64,000 nt of DNA, taken from positions 208,665 through 272,664 of the forward strand of contig NZ_PQBS01000035.1 of NCBI RefSeq assembly GCF_002911695.1, given 5' to 3'. The notes beneath the pieces were generated by a model. The model was not told the DNA's origin. It saw only the letters and a list, made by a program, of their open reading frames with translations, and made no database searches. Origin of the DNA: Gracilimonas amylolytica. Lineage in GTDB: Bacteria; Bacteroidota; Rhodothermia; Balneolales; Balneolaceae. This document shows positions 51,342-61,800 of this stretch, piece by piece (position 1 is the first letter of the stretch; each line of letters starts with the position of its first letter). The translations under genes and the position numbers were made by a program.

Positions 51342-53183
51342 TTGAGAGTTATTTTTCTGATCTTATTTCTGATCTCCTCAGTATCCCTGAACACGGTGTA
51401 TGCTCAGAATTATCTCTGGCCAACGGATTCAGGTACTTATTTGAGCGCTACTTTTGGAGAAACACGATCGGCTCATTTTCATGCCGGCCTCGATATTAAG
51501 ACCTGGGGACGTGAGGCTTACAGGGTATTTGCAGCCAAAGACGGCATATTATATCGCTTGGCTGTTACTGAACGTGGTTATGGCAACGCTATTTACCTTA
51601 AACATCCTGACAACACCTATACTACCTACGCTCACTTGCAGAGATTTAATTCCGAATTTCAATCCCTTGCAGACTCCGTTCGCATACAAGATCATTCATT
51701 TGAAATGGATGTAAATTTTGAATCGGACGCCATTCCTGTAAAAAAAGGTGAGGTAATAGGATACACCGGCTCTACCGGTATCGGGCCACCCCATCTTCAT
51801 TTTGAGATCAGAGATTCACTGCAAAATCCGATCAATGCTTTAAGCGCAGACTACCCCATCAAGGATGACCTACCTCCTGTTTTCAGTTCTATTATCATTG
51901 AACCACTTTCAAAAGAAAGTCGGGTAGAACAAAAGGCGACCTCTTTATACAAAAGAGTCCAAAAATCGGGTAATGGTTATGATTTCGGAACCGTTGAAAT
52001 GGATGGAATAGCCGGCTTGGCCGTAAATGTTTACGATCAGGCAAATGATGTTTACAATGCCTATGCCGTCCACCAACTCACCCTGATACAGGGAACCGAT
52101 ACTCTTTTCCATGAAGTACTGGATTCTTTTCAATTTGAGCAGGAAGAAGAAATGTTCCTGGATCGTATCGCTCCATTCGGCTCTGAAAAAAGAGGCCACC
52201 AAAGACTCTATGGCAAAGAAGGCCACAATAATCCCTTTTACCTCATCGACAAGAAAGAAAGTCGAATTGAGGCACCATCTAAACCAACAACCTACACCAT
52301 AGTTGCACAGGATTACTTCGGCAATACCTCTACTGCAAATGTGACACTGATCAAAGACTCAACCTTTGCAACCTATGACTCAAACTCAGAGAGTTCAGAT
52401 TGGTTGAATCCAAATGAATGGTATTGGAGCGAAAACTGGTTCTCTCCTGATCAGCACTCTACCCTTTCTTTTAAGGACCTTGGGGGGTTATTTTTAAGCT
52501 CTGATCATAAGTTAGTGCACCAACCTGACAACGATTCAGCGTTTGAATTCCTTAGGGTAAAACCTGATTCTAATTATAGGATCGATACAGGGGATAAGGA
52601 TCTGCGCATTCGGTTCAAGCCAAATACATTCTTTGATACTACCTTGATCGCTACCGCCAGAACTCTGAATGCAGACAGTAACCGAGTGGTTTCTATCCTC
52701 CCAGGAAATGCCCCCCTGAAGAAAAATTATATGATCGAATATTTTTTAGGTGATCATTTTGAAGAAGATCACAAATACGGCTTTTACCGGATCAACCCCG
52801 AAGACGGAGACCTCAGTTATGTTGATTCTGAGCTGAAAGGTAAAACCCTGTGGGGATTTCCCTCTGAGTTTGGGAATTTTGAAATTGTAGCAGATAACGA
52901 GCCGCCTACACTCTTTGACATGAAGCTAATGAGAACGGATTATGGCAAGTGGTTTATAACCGTAAAGGCTACGGATGAGCTGAGTGGTATTGATTCCTCA
53001 AGCGCCATTTTTGAGGTTAACGATGAAAGGGGTATTGCAGAATATGATTACGAAGAGGAGCTAATAAGGTACTATCATCCTGATTTTACACCTGAAAATG
53101 AAAATTCTGTCAGGCTCTATGTAAAAGACAAAGCCGGCAATGAGATCGAGATGGTTTCCTCGCTCCCATTAACCGGACAATGA
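51342..53183 (+). CDS. M23 peptidase-domain exported protein with long C-terminal region
   Basis: A 613-residue exported protein that starts with TTG (51342), directly followed by a signal peptide (cut near VYAQ, 22). LytM-type zinc ligands: HFHAGLD (H46/D50 region) and GPPHLHFE (HxH, about 147-152); both are intact. From about 170 to 613 the sequence is beta-rich with Ig-like pieces and no clear catalytic motif. It probably cuts peptidoglycan cross-links or is a related endopeptidase. It ends nine bases from the convergent RidA gene. Confidence 0.85.
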   Translation: MRVIFLILFLISSVSLNTVYAQNYLWPTDSGTYLSATFGETRSAHFHAGLDIKTWGREAYRVFAAKDGILYRLAVTERGYGNAIYLKHPDNTYTTYAHLQRFNSEFQSLADSVRIQDHSFEMDVNFESDAIPVKKGEVIGYTGSTGIGPPHLHFEIRDSLQNPINALSADYPIKDDLPPVFSSIIIEPLSKESRVEQKATSLYKRVQKSGNGYDFGTVEMDGIAGLAVNVYDQANDVYNAYAVHQLTLIQGTDTLFHEVLDSFQFEQEEEMFLDRIAPFGSEKRGHQRLYGKEGHNNPFYLIDKKESRIEAPSKPTTYTIVAQDYFGNTSTANVTLIKDSTFATYDSNSESSDWLNPNEWYWSENWFSPDQHSTLSFKDLGGLFLSSDHKLVHQPDNDSAFEFLRVKPDSNYRIDTGDKDLRIRFKPNTFFDTTLIATARTLNADSNRVVSILPGNAPLKKNYMIEYFLGDHFEEDHKYGFYRINPEDGDLSYVDSELKGKTLWGFPSEFGNFEIVADNEPPTLFDMKLMRTDYGKWFITVKATDELSGIDSSSAIFEVNDERGIAEYDYEEELIRYYHPDFTPENENSVRLYVKDKAGNEIEMVSSLPLTGQ

Positions 53184-53192
53184 CATCAGTAT

Positions 53193-53570
53193 TTACAGAT
53201 AAGCGATACAGCCTACTTCTACCAATACATTTTTTGGCAGGGTCTTTACCGCAACGGTCTCTCGCGCAGGAGGATCTGATTTAAATCGTGCTCCATAAAC
53301 TTCATTTACCGTCGCAAAGTCATCCATATTGGCTAAAAATATGGTAGTCTTCAAGATGTGAGAAAAATCAATTCCGGCTTCGGTAAGAACAGCCTCAAGA
53401 TTTTTCATTACTTGTTCAGCTTGTTCCTTGGCGTTATCCCCCACGATCTCCATGGTTTTTGGATCTAATGGGATCTGTCCTGAGCAATAAAGAATTCCGT
53501 TATGAGACGTAGCCTGACTATACGGGCCAATAGCAGCGGGAGCTTTATCTGTTGAATGTATTTTTTTCAT
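53193..53570 (-). CDS. ridA: RidA-family enamine/imine deaminase
   Basis: A 125-residue Rid protein of normal length. IGPYSQA near 17-23, GQIPLDP near 32, and the catalytic Arg in PPARETVAVKTLP (about 105) are all present, followed by the acidic VEVGCIA end. It hydrolyses 2-aminoacrylate and similar imines. It is flanked by the M23 gene and, on the other strand, by the start region of a TPR gene. The Cys near the end (GC) replaces the usual Glu, a small variation. Confidence 0.92.
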   Translation of the reverse strand: MKKIHSTDKAPAAIGPYSQATSHNGILYCSGQIPLDPKTMEIVGDNAKEQAEQVMKNLEAVLTEAGIDFSHILKTTIFLANMDDFATVNEVYGARFKSDPPARETVAVKTLPKNVLVEVGCIAYL

Positions 53571-53708
53571 GAAACCGTTTTTTATAAGTTGTTTTTATTA
53601 ATGAACAAAACCATGTGTTCTAATAAATTGCAGAAAGCAACACATATGGTTATTTTCATCAACATATTAATTTGTTCTGATTACAACCAAATCCAATCTA
53701 TAAATAAA

Positions 53709-55025
53709 ATGAAAAAGCTATTACGTAACCTTATTCCTGTTTTCCTGTTTGTGGGATTACTTGCAGGTTGTGAAACTACCGACCCTGTTATTGATCAAGC
53801 CCAGTTAAACATCTACACTCAAAATTTTGATAGTGCTTATGCAGGACTCGATAGATTTATCGCACAAAACCCTGATAACGGCTTAGGATACTATTACAAA
53901 GCCCTCGCAAATGCAGAAGAGGCAAAAACTATTCAACCCCCAAGCGACAGAAAGCCTGTATACCGTGATTTCCGTGAAAATGCAGTTACTTCACGTGACC
54001 TCTTTTCGGGCATGGAAGAAGCTCCATCAGAAGCCGGGGAAGTCACAGACCTGATCCTGACAACCTGGGGTTACGAGCACAACTCATCACTTGATTATGC
54101 CACTAACGACAGCGTTATGGCCACTGTTGATGAGCCTCTGAAGATCGCTATTGCTCACCTTGAAAATGCTATTATTGTAAATCCTGACAGTACACTTTCT
54201 TATGATGTACTCTCACAGATCCACTACATGGATAACAACTTTGCCGGTGCAGCTGATGCTCTTGCTGAGTCTATGGAAATGAAGGACCCTGCTCCAGCCA
54301 GCGATTATGACCGTGTTGCTGTATTCTTTGCACAGTCAGAAAGACCTGAAAAAGCCATTGAATATCTGGAAGAAGGACTTGAGATCTATCCTGATACTGT
54401 TAGCCTGACCCAAAAACTTGCTGACAACTACATGACCGTTGGTCAACGTGACCGCGCCATTAGCGTCCTTGAAGACTTGATCGCCAGCGATCCTAACAAC
54501 CCACAATACCACCTGGTATTGGGAACTGTTATGCTTCAGGAAACTGAGCAGTTCACAGACCGAATTACTGAGATCTACGAAGAGATCTATGACCTGCAAA
54601 GAGAACAAAGAGATGCCTCTTCCAGCAGATCTGAAGAGATCGATGAAGAGATTGCTGAACTTGAAAGTGAGATCGACCGGAACCTGGAGACTGTAGCAGA
54701 GTACAACGACCTGGCTGAGTCTGAACTTATTAAAACCACAGAGTTAAGACCAGAAGACGAAACAGCATACAATGCACTTGGTATTCTGTACCAAAACAAA
54801 GCAGCAGTATTATTTAGCCAACGTAATTATGCCGAAGACCTCGATGAGGTTGATGCTTTTGACAAAGCGGCTAAAGAAGAGCTAACCAAAGCCATGGAAA
54901 GCTACGAAAAAACTGTTGAGATCAATCCTGAAAATACTTCCGCCTGGAGAAGCCTGTCTAACGTATATATTACTTTAGATATGCAGGATAAGGCACAGGA
55001 AGCGATGGATAAAGCAGGTATGTAA
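53709..55025 (+). CDS. TPR-repeat lipoprotein (first of a tandem pair)
   Basis: 438 residues from ATG 53709 (MKKLLRN). A longer frame from 53556 overlaps the RidA gene and lacks support. Lipobox LLAGC (C21) is clear. The body is mainly TPR helices with YDRVAVFFAQ..KAIEYLEEGL, DTVSLTQKLADNYM..., and a last TPR ending KAMESYEKTVEINPENTSAW. A charged coiled-coil insertion lies mid-protein (EEIYDLQREQRDASS..EEIDEEIAELESEIDRN). Probably a periplasmic or outer-membrane scaffold. It is followed by a similar lipoprotein gene. Confidence 0.85.
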   Translation: MKKLLRNLIPVFLFVGLLAGCETTDPVIDQAQLNIYTQNFDSAYAGLDRFIAQNPDNGLGYYYKALANAEEAKTIQPPSDRKPVYRDFRENAVTSRDLFSGMEEAPSEAGEVTDLILTTWGYEHNSSLDYATNDSVMATVDEPLKIAIAHLENAIIVNPDSTLSYDVLSQIHYMDNNFAGAADALAESMEMKDPAPASDYDRVAVFFAQSERPEKAIEYLEEGLEIYPDTVSLTQKLADNYMTVGQRDRAISVLEDLIASDPNNPQYHLVLGTVMLQETEQFTDRITEIYEEIYDLQREQRDASSSRSEEIDEEIAELESEIDRNLETVAEYNDLAESELIKTTELRPEDETAYNALGILYQNKAAVLFSQRNYAEDLDEVDAFDKAAKEELTKAMESYEKTVEINPENTSAWRSLSNVYITLDMQDKAQEAMDKAGM

Positions 55026-55049
55026 TTGCATACACCTAAAACCAACCTT

Positions 55050-56222
55050 ATGAAAATTTCACATTTTACCCGGCTTGCAGGCTTACTACTTGTGGCCGGG
55101 TTTTTTATTTCTTGCGGATCATCAAACATTAACATCGACCAGTTAGTGGCCGATAATAATTACGATCAGGCCTTGACCGAGATCGACAACCGGATCGCAG
55201 AAGATCCCGAACAACCCGATCTTTATATCAAACGGGCTGAGATCACAGCCATGATGGCGCAGGATGCCTCACCGGAACTCAGAACAGATCACTACAACCA
55301 AATTGTAGCTGATTTTGAGACCTCAGCCGAGATGGGAGCCAATGATACACAACTGGCTACCATTGACAGCCTCAGGCAGCAATACTGGAAAACGGAACAT
55401 AACTCCGGTTTACGGATCTTTGAGAACAGTAAGGGAGCAAACCTATATGAAACGGCTAAGGATCATTTTCAAAATGCCTTGATCATACGTCCTGATGCGG
55501 TCAGTTCCTACAAGAACCTGGCTGTTGCTGAATTTAATTTGGGTAATCTTGATGCTGCCATCAACAGTTTGGAGAACGCTCTTGATCACACAAGTGAGCC
55601 ATTGGTTGAACTTTATGAAAATCTTGGTTACCTGTACCTGGAAAAAGGAGATCCTGCCACTGCAGCAGATTACTATGAAATGGCCAACACTGATGTAAAT
55701 GAGGATATTAACCTCGCTTACGGATTGGTTAATGCCTACATATCCAACTCAAATCATGAAGCTGCTGTTTCTCTGCTGGAAACCCTGGTGGATGAGTATC
55801 CGGATAATGCGAATCTCAGAAATGTTTACGGTACTCAGCTTTATGAGATCACTTCAGATATTATGGCCGACCTCAGAGAAGCTTACCAGGATAATGATGC
55901 GACACTTGCCGATCAGATAAAGGTTGAAGCGGTTGGAATGGGCGAAGAAGCAGAAACCCAACTCATTGAGGCTTTTAAGAGAGACACATCAAATACAGAG
56001 TATCTCGAAAGTCTTGCTGTTTTTTACAACAACCTTGCCGGTAATTATCTATCTATTGAAAAGGTAGCTTTTGAGGAAGATAAACCTGAGTTAAGGAACC
56101 GGGCTCACGACCTGATAGATTTTGCCATTGATTATTATGGCCGGTTAAGTGAGATGGATCCGAATAACTCGGGATATCAAAATAAACTCACTACCCTGAA
56201 CAAACTGAAAAGTAATAATTAA
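55050..56222 (+). CDS. TPR-repeat lipoprotein (second of a tandem pair)
   Basis: 390 residues from ATG 55050 (MKISHFTR). A TTG at 55026 would add eight residues ahead of the signal and is rejected. Lipobox FISC (C22) is present. The TPR repeats begin at about 30 and resemble those of the gene just upstream in order and in the helical unit after the third repeat (LREAYQDND..IKVEAVGMGEEAETQLIEA). That suggests an old duplication. Function unknown; outer-membrane scaffold role inferred. Confidence 0.82.
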   Translation: MKISHFTRLAGLLLVAGFFISCGSSNINIDQLVADNNYDQALTEIDNRIAEDPEQPDLYIKRAEITAMMAQDASPELRTDHYNQIVADFETSAEMGANDTQLATIDSLRQQYWKTEHNSGLRIFENSKGANLYETAKDHFQNALIIRPDAVSSYKNLAVAEFNLGNLDAAINSLENALDHTSEPLVELYENLGYLYLEKGDPATAADYYEMANTDVNEDINLAYGLVNAYISNSNHEAAVSLLETLVDEYPDNANLRNVYGTQLYEITSDIMADLREAYQDNDATLADQIKVEAVGMGEEAETQLIEAFKRDTSNTEYLESLAVFYNNLAGNYLSIEKVAFEEDKPELRNRAHDLIDFAIDYYGRLSEMDPNNSGYQNKLTTLNKLKSNN

Positions 56223-56246
56223 AATACCTGCGGCTTTAATCCCATC

Positions 56247-57383
56247 ATGAAATTTAATACAAAGACGATCCACGCCGGACAAAAACCAGAGGAAACATCC
56301 GGAGCGGTGATGCCTCCTATCTTTCAAACATCCACCTATGCACAGGAGGCTCCGAACAAACACAAAGGGTACGACTACGCAAGGGTTGGAAATCCAACGA
56401 GGACCGCTCTTGAACAAATGATAGCGGGACTTGAAGGAGCCGATGAAGCCGCTTGTTTTTCAAGTGGAGTGGCAGCGATGGATGCTCTCATGAAAATGCT
56501 GAGGCCTGGTGATCACGTCGTTACAACCAACGATCTTTATGGTGGTTCCTACCGATTGTTTACAAAGGTCTTTGAACCGTATGGTATCGATTTTACTTTT
56601 GTGGATATGACGGATATTGGTAAGGTCGAGTCTGCGATCACCGATCAAACCAAATTGATGTGGATCGAAACCCCAACTAACCCACTTCTTCGGGTAGTTG
56701 ACATCAAAGCATTATCAGATCTGGCAAAAGAAAACGACATATTGACTGTTGTTGATAACACATTTGCCTCCCCCTACCTTCAGCGACCATTGGAATTAGG
56801 AGCAGATGCCGTACTGCATTCAGCGACCAAATACTTAGCCGGTCACTCCGATGTGATCCACGGTGCCGTTGCAAGTTCCAACAAAGAGATCATGGAGAAC
56901 CTGCGCTTTCAGACAAAAACGTCGGGTGCGGTTCCGGGACCTATGGATTGCTACCTGACTCTCAGAGGAATCAAAACTTTGAGCGTTCGTGTGCAACGGT
57001 CTGTAGAGAATGCCAAGCAGATCGCCGAATTTCTTGACAACCACCCAAAGGTTGGTTCCGTCAATTACCCCGGTTTACCATCTCACCCACAGCATGAATT
57101 GGCATCCAGACAAATGGATGACTTTGGAGCGATGCTTTCATTTACACTAAAAGATGATTCCATTGAAGCGGCCGTAAACTTTATGAGTAATACCGAGATA
57201 TTTACCCTTGCCGAAAGCCTGGGTGGGGTTGAATCGCTTATCAGTCACCCGGCCTCTATGACCCATGGCTCCATTCCGAAAGAGGTGAGAGAAAAAGCCG
57301 GGCTTCAGGATTCCTTGATCCGAATTTCTGTGGGTATTGAAGATGCAGAAGACCTGATCGCTGACTTAGATCAGGCATTTTAA
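56247..57383 (+). CDS. Cystathionine gamma-synthase/lyase-type PLP enzyme
   Basis: A 378-residue fold-type I PLP enzyme of the Cys/Met metabolism family. PLP-binding Lys195 lies in SATKYLAGHSD. YARVGNPTR (44-52), CFSSGVAA and DLYGGSYRLF are further hallmarks. The C-terminal part has LGGVESLISHPASMTH. It could be cystathionine gamma-synthase (MetB) or gamma-lyase; residues that separate the two are not decisive by eye. No riboswitch is visible upstream. It is 24 bases after the second TPR gene. Confidence 0.9.
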   Translation: MKFNTKTIHAGQKPEETSGAVMPPIFQTSTYAQEAPNKHKGYDYARVGNPTRTALEQMIAGLEGADEAACFSSGVAAMDALMKMLRPGDHVVTTNDLYGGSYRLFTKVFEPYGIDFTFVDMTDIGKVESAITDQTKLMWIETPTNPLLRVVDIKALSDLAKENDILTVVDNTFASPYLQRPLELGADAVLHSATKYLAGHSDVIHGAVASSNKEIMENLRFQTKTSGAVPGPMDCYLTLRGIKTLSVRVQRSVENAKQIAEFLDNHPKVGSVNYPGLPSHPQHELASRQMDDFGAMLSFTLKDDSIEAAVNFMSNTEIFTLAESLGGVESLISHPASMTHGSIPKEVREKAGLQDSLIRISVGIEDAEDLIADLDQAF

Positions 57384-57463
57384 ACACGAATATTTAGTAA
57401 GGCAGATTTTTTTATGTCTGCTCAAAAAAGCGCTTTCAGAACAAACAATTAAATTATTAGATC

Positions 57464-58642
57464 ATGCGAGAAGTAGTAATAGTATCAGCAAAACGAACCC
57501 CAATGGGTGGTTTTGGAGGAAGTCTTGCTTCCTTTTCTGCCCCCGAATTAGGAGCCGCTGCCATTCTTGAGGCTGTAAAAGCCGGAGGAATCAAAGCCGA
57601 AGACGTACAGGAAGTTTTAATGGGTAATGTACTGTCAGCCGGTGTTGGCCAGGCACCCGCCCGACAAGCCGCTCTGAAAGCCGGACTCCATGAGCGAACT
57701 CCCTCAACCACTGTAAATAAAGTATGTGCTTCGGGTATGAAATCAGTTATGATCGCCGCAGATCAAATTCGTCTCGGAGAGGCTGATATCATTGTAGCCG
57801 GTGGAATGGAAAGTATGAGTAATGTTCCCTACTATCTTCCAAAAGAGCGATTCGGAGCCAAATACGGCCATTCTAAAGTAGAAGACGGAATTGTGAAAGA
57901 TGGTCTCTGGGATGTCTATAATGACTACCTGATGGGTAACGCCGGCGACCTCTGTGGCAGAGAGTGCAACATCAGTCGTGAACAGCAGGACGAATACGCT
58001 ATTACTTCCTACAAGCGTGCCATTGAAGCTACTGAAAAAGGTTATTTCAAAGATGAAATGATCACTATGAAAGTGAAAGACCGTAAAGGGAATGTCACCG
58101 AAGTAGATAAAGATGAAGAATTAGGGAAAGTCAGATTTGAAAAGATCCCTCAACTGCGACCGGTTTTCGACAAGGAAGGAACGGTTACAGCGGCAAATGC
58201 CTCCTCTATTAATGATGGAGCCGCAGCCTTGTTGGTAATGAGTGCAGATAAAGCCAAGGAACTGGGCCTAAAACCATTGGCTAAGATATTAAGCAGTGCC
58301 AGTGCAGCCAAAGCCCCTGAATGGTTTACAACAGCCCCGGCTGACGCTATTCCAATAGCTCTTAAAAAAGCAGGCTTGACTAAAAATGAAATTGATCTGT
58401 TTGAGATCAATGAGGCCTTTTCAGTTGTGGCTCTTGCTAACAATCAGATCCTGGAACTGGACCCTGAGAAAGTAAACATCCACGGTGGGGCGGTCAGTAT
58501 AGGTCATCCGCTTGGTTGTTCCGGAGCCCGAATATTAGTGACACTGATCCATGCTCTTAAGAGAACCAAAGGTAAATACGGGTGTGCCGGTATTTGCAAC
58601 GGTGGCGGTGGAGCTTCTTCCATGGTCATAGAAATGCTTTAA
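57464..58642 (+). CDS. Acetyl-CoA acetyltransferase (thiolase)
   Basis: A 392-residue thiolase of the biosynthetic/degradative tetrameric type. Catalytic residues: nucleophile C88 (VNKVCASGMK), His in NEAFSVVALA (the NEAF loop), and a second Cys/His pair as GHPLGCSGARI and CAGICNGGGGASS. It condenses or cleaves acetoacetyl-CoA. With the two acyl-CoA dehydrogenases it could serve beta-oxidation. It is followed by a strong terminator. The operon start is probably within the 80-base gap upstream. Confidence 0.95.
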   Translation: MREVVIVSAKRTPMGGFGGSLASFSAPELGAAAILEAVKAGGIKAEDVQEVLMGNVLSAGVGQAPARQAALKAGLHERTPSTTVNKVCASGMKSVMIAADQIRLGEADIIVAGGMESMSNVPYYLPKERFGAKYGHSKVEDGIVKDGLWDVYNDYLMGNAGDLCGRECNISREQQDEYAITSYKRAIEATEKGYFKDEMITMKVKDRKGNVTEVDKDEELGKVRFEKIPQLRPVFDKEGTVTAANASSINDGAAALLVMSADKAKELGLKPLAKILSSASAAKAPEWFTTAPADAIPIALKKAGLTKNEIDLFEINEAFSVVALANNQILELDPEKVNIHGGAVSIGHPLGCSGARILVTLIHALKRTKGKYGCAGICNGGGGASSMVIEML

Positions 58643-58662
58643 AGGATCATTTTGATTCTATA

Positions 58663-58695
58663 AAAGAGCCCGTTTACAGACGGGCTCTTTTTTTA
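58663..58695 (+). terminator. Terminator after the thiolase gene
   Basis: AAAGAGCCCG (58663-58672) and CGGGCTCTTT (58681-58690) pair perfectly over an 8-base loop, and the T-run continues. Confidence 0.93.
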
Positions 58696-58724
58696 TTGAC
58701 ATTATTCCCAGACCAACATATAAT
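58696..58724 (+). promoter_or_regulatory. Consensus sigma-70 promoter upstream of porU
   Basis: TTGACA (58696-58701) and TATAAT (58719-58724) are both perfect and 17 bases apart. Transcription would start near 58731, giving a leader of about 165 bases before porU that begins with a GTGCA...TGCAC hairpin (58731-58749). Confidence 0.6.
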
Positions 58725-58895
58725 GAATGCGTGCACATTTGGGTTGCACTATACAAAAGCTATTACAATTCATCAGTTATTGCAGAGATCTACATCACCT
58801 CTCTCAAACTAATTTTTAATCTGAAGTACTACTTTATATAGGAAAACCGCTACAAAACGTTAAGCGATTGTAAATACAATCATCAAAACACCTAT

Positions 58896-61800
58896 ATGTT
58901 CAACAAACTACTATTTTTCAGTGGTTTGATATGCCTGCTTTTAACCGGAAACTCACAAGCCCGGCAGCTTAAGGTAGTCGCAGAAACAAGCACTTTTACA
59001 GATTACGAGTTTGTAAACAAGGATCATAAGATCATTCCCCCGATCGGTATGTCAATCTCTGTCGACGGGAATTCGAATGCCTTTGAGGTTCTGGAACAAA
59101 ATATCGTAACGGTTCAAAGAACCATTAGCCCCGAAAGAGCTCTGGTCTTAAATCTGCAAGAACTCGATGCACCCTTCATCGATACCGGACTAACGGGCAC
59201 CAAAGCGGGAGAAACCATCCTCCCTGTCAGTATCAATCTAACGCGATATGCAGAGAAAGAACTACTGATCACGGAATATCTTAAGATCAGGGTTTACAAA
59301 AGCAGAATTTCCACTGATAGCCGAAGTAGAATTTCTTCAGCTGTTGTGAACGAAGGCATCTTTGCTTCGGGTGAATGGTTCAAAATACCCGTCCAAAAAA
59401 ATGGTATTTACCAAATAGATACTGAGTACCTGGAAACTATGGGCATAACTCCCTCATCTATCAACCCGGCCAACATACAGCTCTGGACTACACCGGGATA
59501 TCCCCTAACTGAATCTAACAGTGCTGCCAAACCAGAATTGACCCAAATTCCAATTCTGGTTCAGGGGGGAAATGACGGAACCTTTGACTCCAGCGACCGC
59601 ATCTTGTTTTATGGAAACTCGCCCCACAGAATACTTAAGGAAAATGACTCATTCACTCACTCAGTTCACCCATACTCCAACGAAAACTATGTATTCCTGA
59701 CCTTCGGGAATACACCCGGACAACGAATGAATGAAGTAGTTATCCCAGATAGCCCGGATCGCACGGTAACTTCATTCAGAGATTTTATCTGGATCGAAGA
59801 AGAATTGTATAAAGCTGAGGAACGCATAAAGTCAGGCAGAAACTGGCTTGGCCAACGTTTTTCAACCACTTCTGATGGAATTTTTCAGGAAATATTTTCT
59901 GATACCCTGCCCGGGCTGATCGCCACCGAACCCATAGAGATTGAAGGACAGTTTGTGAACCGATCCACGTCATCTGCATCATTTAACGTCAGGATGAATG
60001 GAAGTTCAATTCAGGCCTTGTTCATACCTGCATCCGGTTCATATACAAGCAGTGAAGGGCGTGCGGGGGTTGCATCCTCATTCAGCACCACAGCCTCCGT
60101 TCAGGCAGGGACTGAGATACTCAGGTTTGATGCCGCCTACGATCATAATGCTACCGGTTCAACCGGATTTTTTGATTGGTTAAGGATCACAGCATCACGA
60201 ACCCTTCAGGCTGAAGATGACTACCTGATGTTTCGCTCACCTGAAGACGGACAGGCCAACGAGATTGCCGAGTACCGACTGACGGGATTCACTGATATCC
60301 CATTAGTTCTGGAGATATCAGACCCGTTGGCTCCTAAGATGATGGACCTTTCCTCTACAAATAATGAATACCGATTTAAATATGCTTCGGGAGATGATCT
60401 GACTTTTTTAGCCCAATCCGGGTTTTACACTCCGGGCTCAGGCACTCCCCTTCCTCCTCAGGATCTTAAAAGCCTTAACATCTACCCGGATTATGTGATC
60501 GTGACTGCTGAAGAATTTGGATCACAGGCGCAGGAACTGGCAGAGTATCGGGAACAAGAAGATGGTTTGGCTTCAGTGGTTGTAACGCAGAGTCAGATCG
60601 TTAATGAATTCTCCGGAGGTGTCAATGATCCTTCAGCGATTAGGAATTACCTGAAATTTCTCTATGATCGGGCTTTGGCAGATGGCGAAAATCCCCCAAG
60701 ATATATTCTGCTGTTTGGGGATACGACCTTTGATTACAAAAAGATCATAGATAGCGGCCACACGAATTACGTGATGACTTATCAAAGTGAGGAATCGCTT
60801 CACCGCACAGAGTCGTACGCAACCGATGATTTCTTTGGTTTTCTGGATGACAATGAAGGTGACTTGGATGTGAACGGAAGCGGAGTCACCCCATCTGATT
60901 ATTTACTTGATGCAGGGGTTGGGAGAATTCCTGCTCAAACTGTTCAGGAGGCCTCCATCGCGGTTCAAAAGATCAAAATATATGAAGACCCTGCAAATCA
61001 CGGCAACTGGCAAAACCTGTTTACCTTTGCCGCCGATGATGATTTCCCGGATGTGGAATTGAACAGAGATCTCCATGTCTTAAATGCCGATGAAACAGCA
61101 AACCTGATGGACATCTATGAGCCGGGTGTGCGCTTAAACAAGATCTATCAGTTTGCCTACAATGAAGAGATCACCGGAGCCGGGCGCAGAATACCCGGAG
61201 CCACACAAGATTTTATCAACGCTTTTAATCAGGGATCACTGGTGCTTAACTACTCCGGCCACGGTAACGAGCAGACACTTTCAGATGAACAGCTATTCGT
61301 AACCGAAAGCATACCTAATCTCACCAATAAAAACCGGCTTCCTGTGTTGGTAACCGCCACCTGTCAGTTTGGTCGTTATGATGATACCGATGCACAGTCA
61401 GGAGCCGAACAATTGCTTTTCACTGATAATGGAGGCGTTATTGGTGCATTTACCACAACACGGGTGGTTTATACCGGTGCGGGGATTTCATCCAGAAATA
61501 ACTTTGGATTGAATGTGGCTTTATCTCAAAAAATGGTTGAGCGTGATCAAAATAACGAAGCCCTGCGGTTTGGAGATATTTTTGTGAATACTAAAAACAC
61601 CCTGCTGAACGGTTCCCCCATTATTACCTCAAGAAACAGTAAGAAATTCATTTTTCTGGGTGACCCCGCCGGGAAATTCCAGCTTCCGGTGCAAAAGTCC
61701 GAGATCAATGCGATCAATGATATCAATGTAGCCGGGCAGGATTCCGTGATCACCATTAAGGGCCTCGATACCATTACCTTAACCGGGCAAATGACCGATT

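Noticed and set aside
56223-56246. SAM or similar riboswitch before the Cys/Met PLP gene
   Set aside because: The gap is only 24 bases, too short for any riboswitch.
57405-57445. GCAGA...TCTGC hairpin after the PLP-enzyme gene
   Set aside because: Only five pairs, with the T-run in the loop; not a convincing terminator.
58723-58812. 29-codon frame downstream of the consensus promoter
   Set aside because: Its ATG lies within the -10 box, so the promoter could not express it; no ribosome site.
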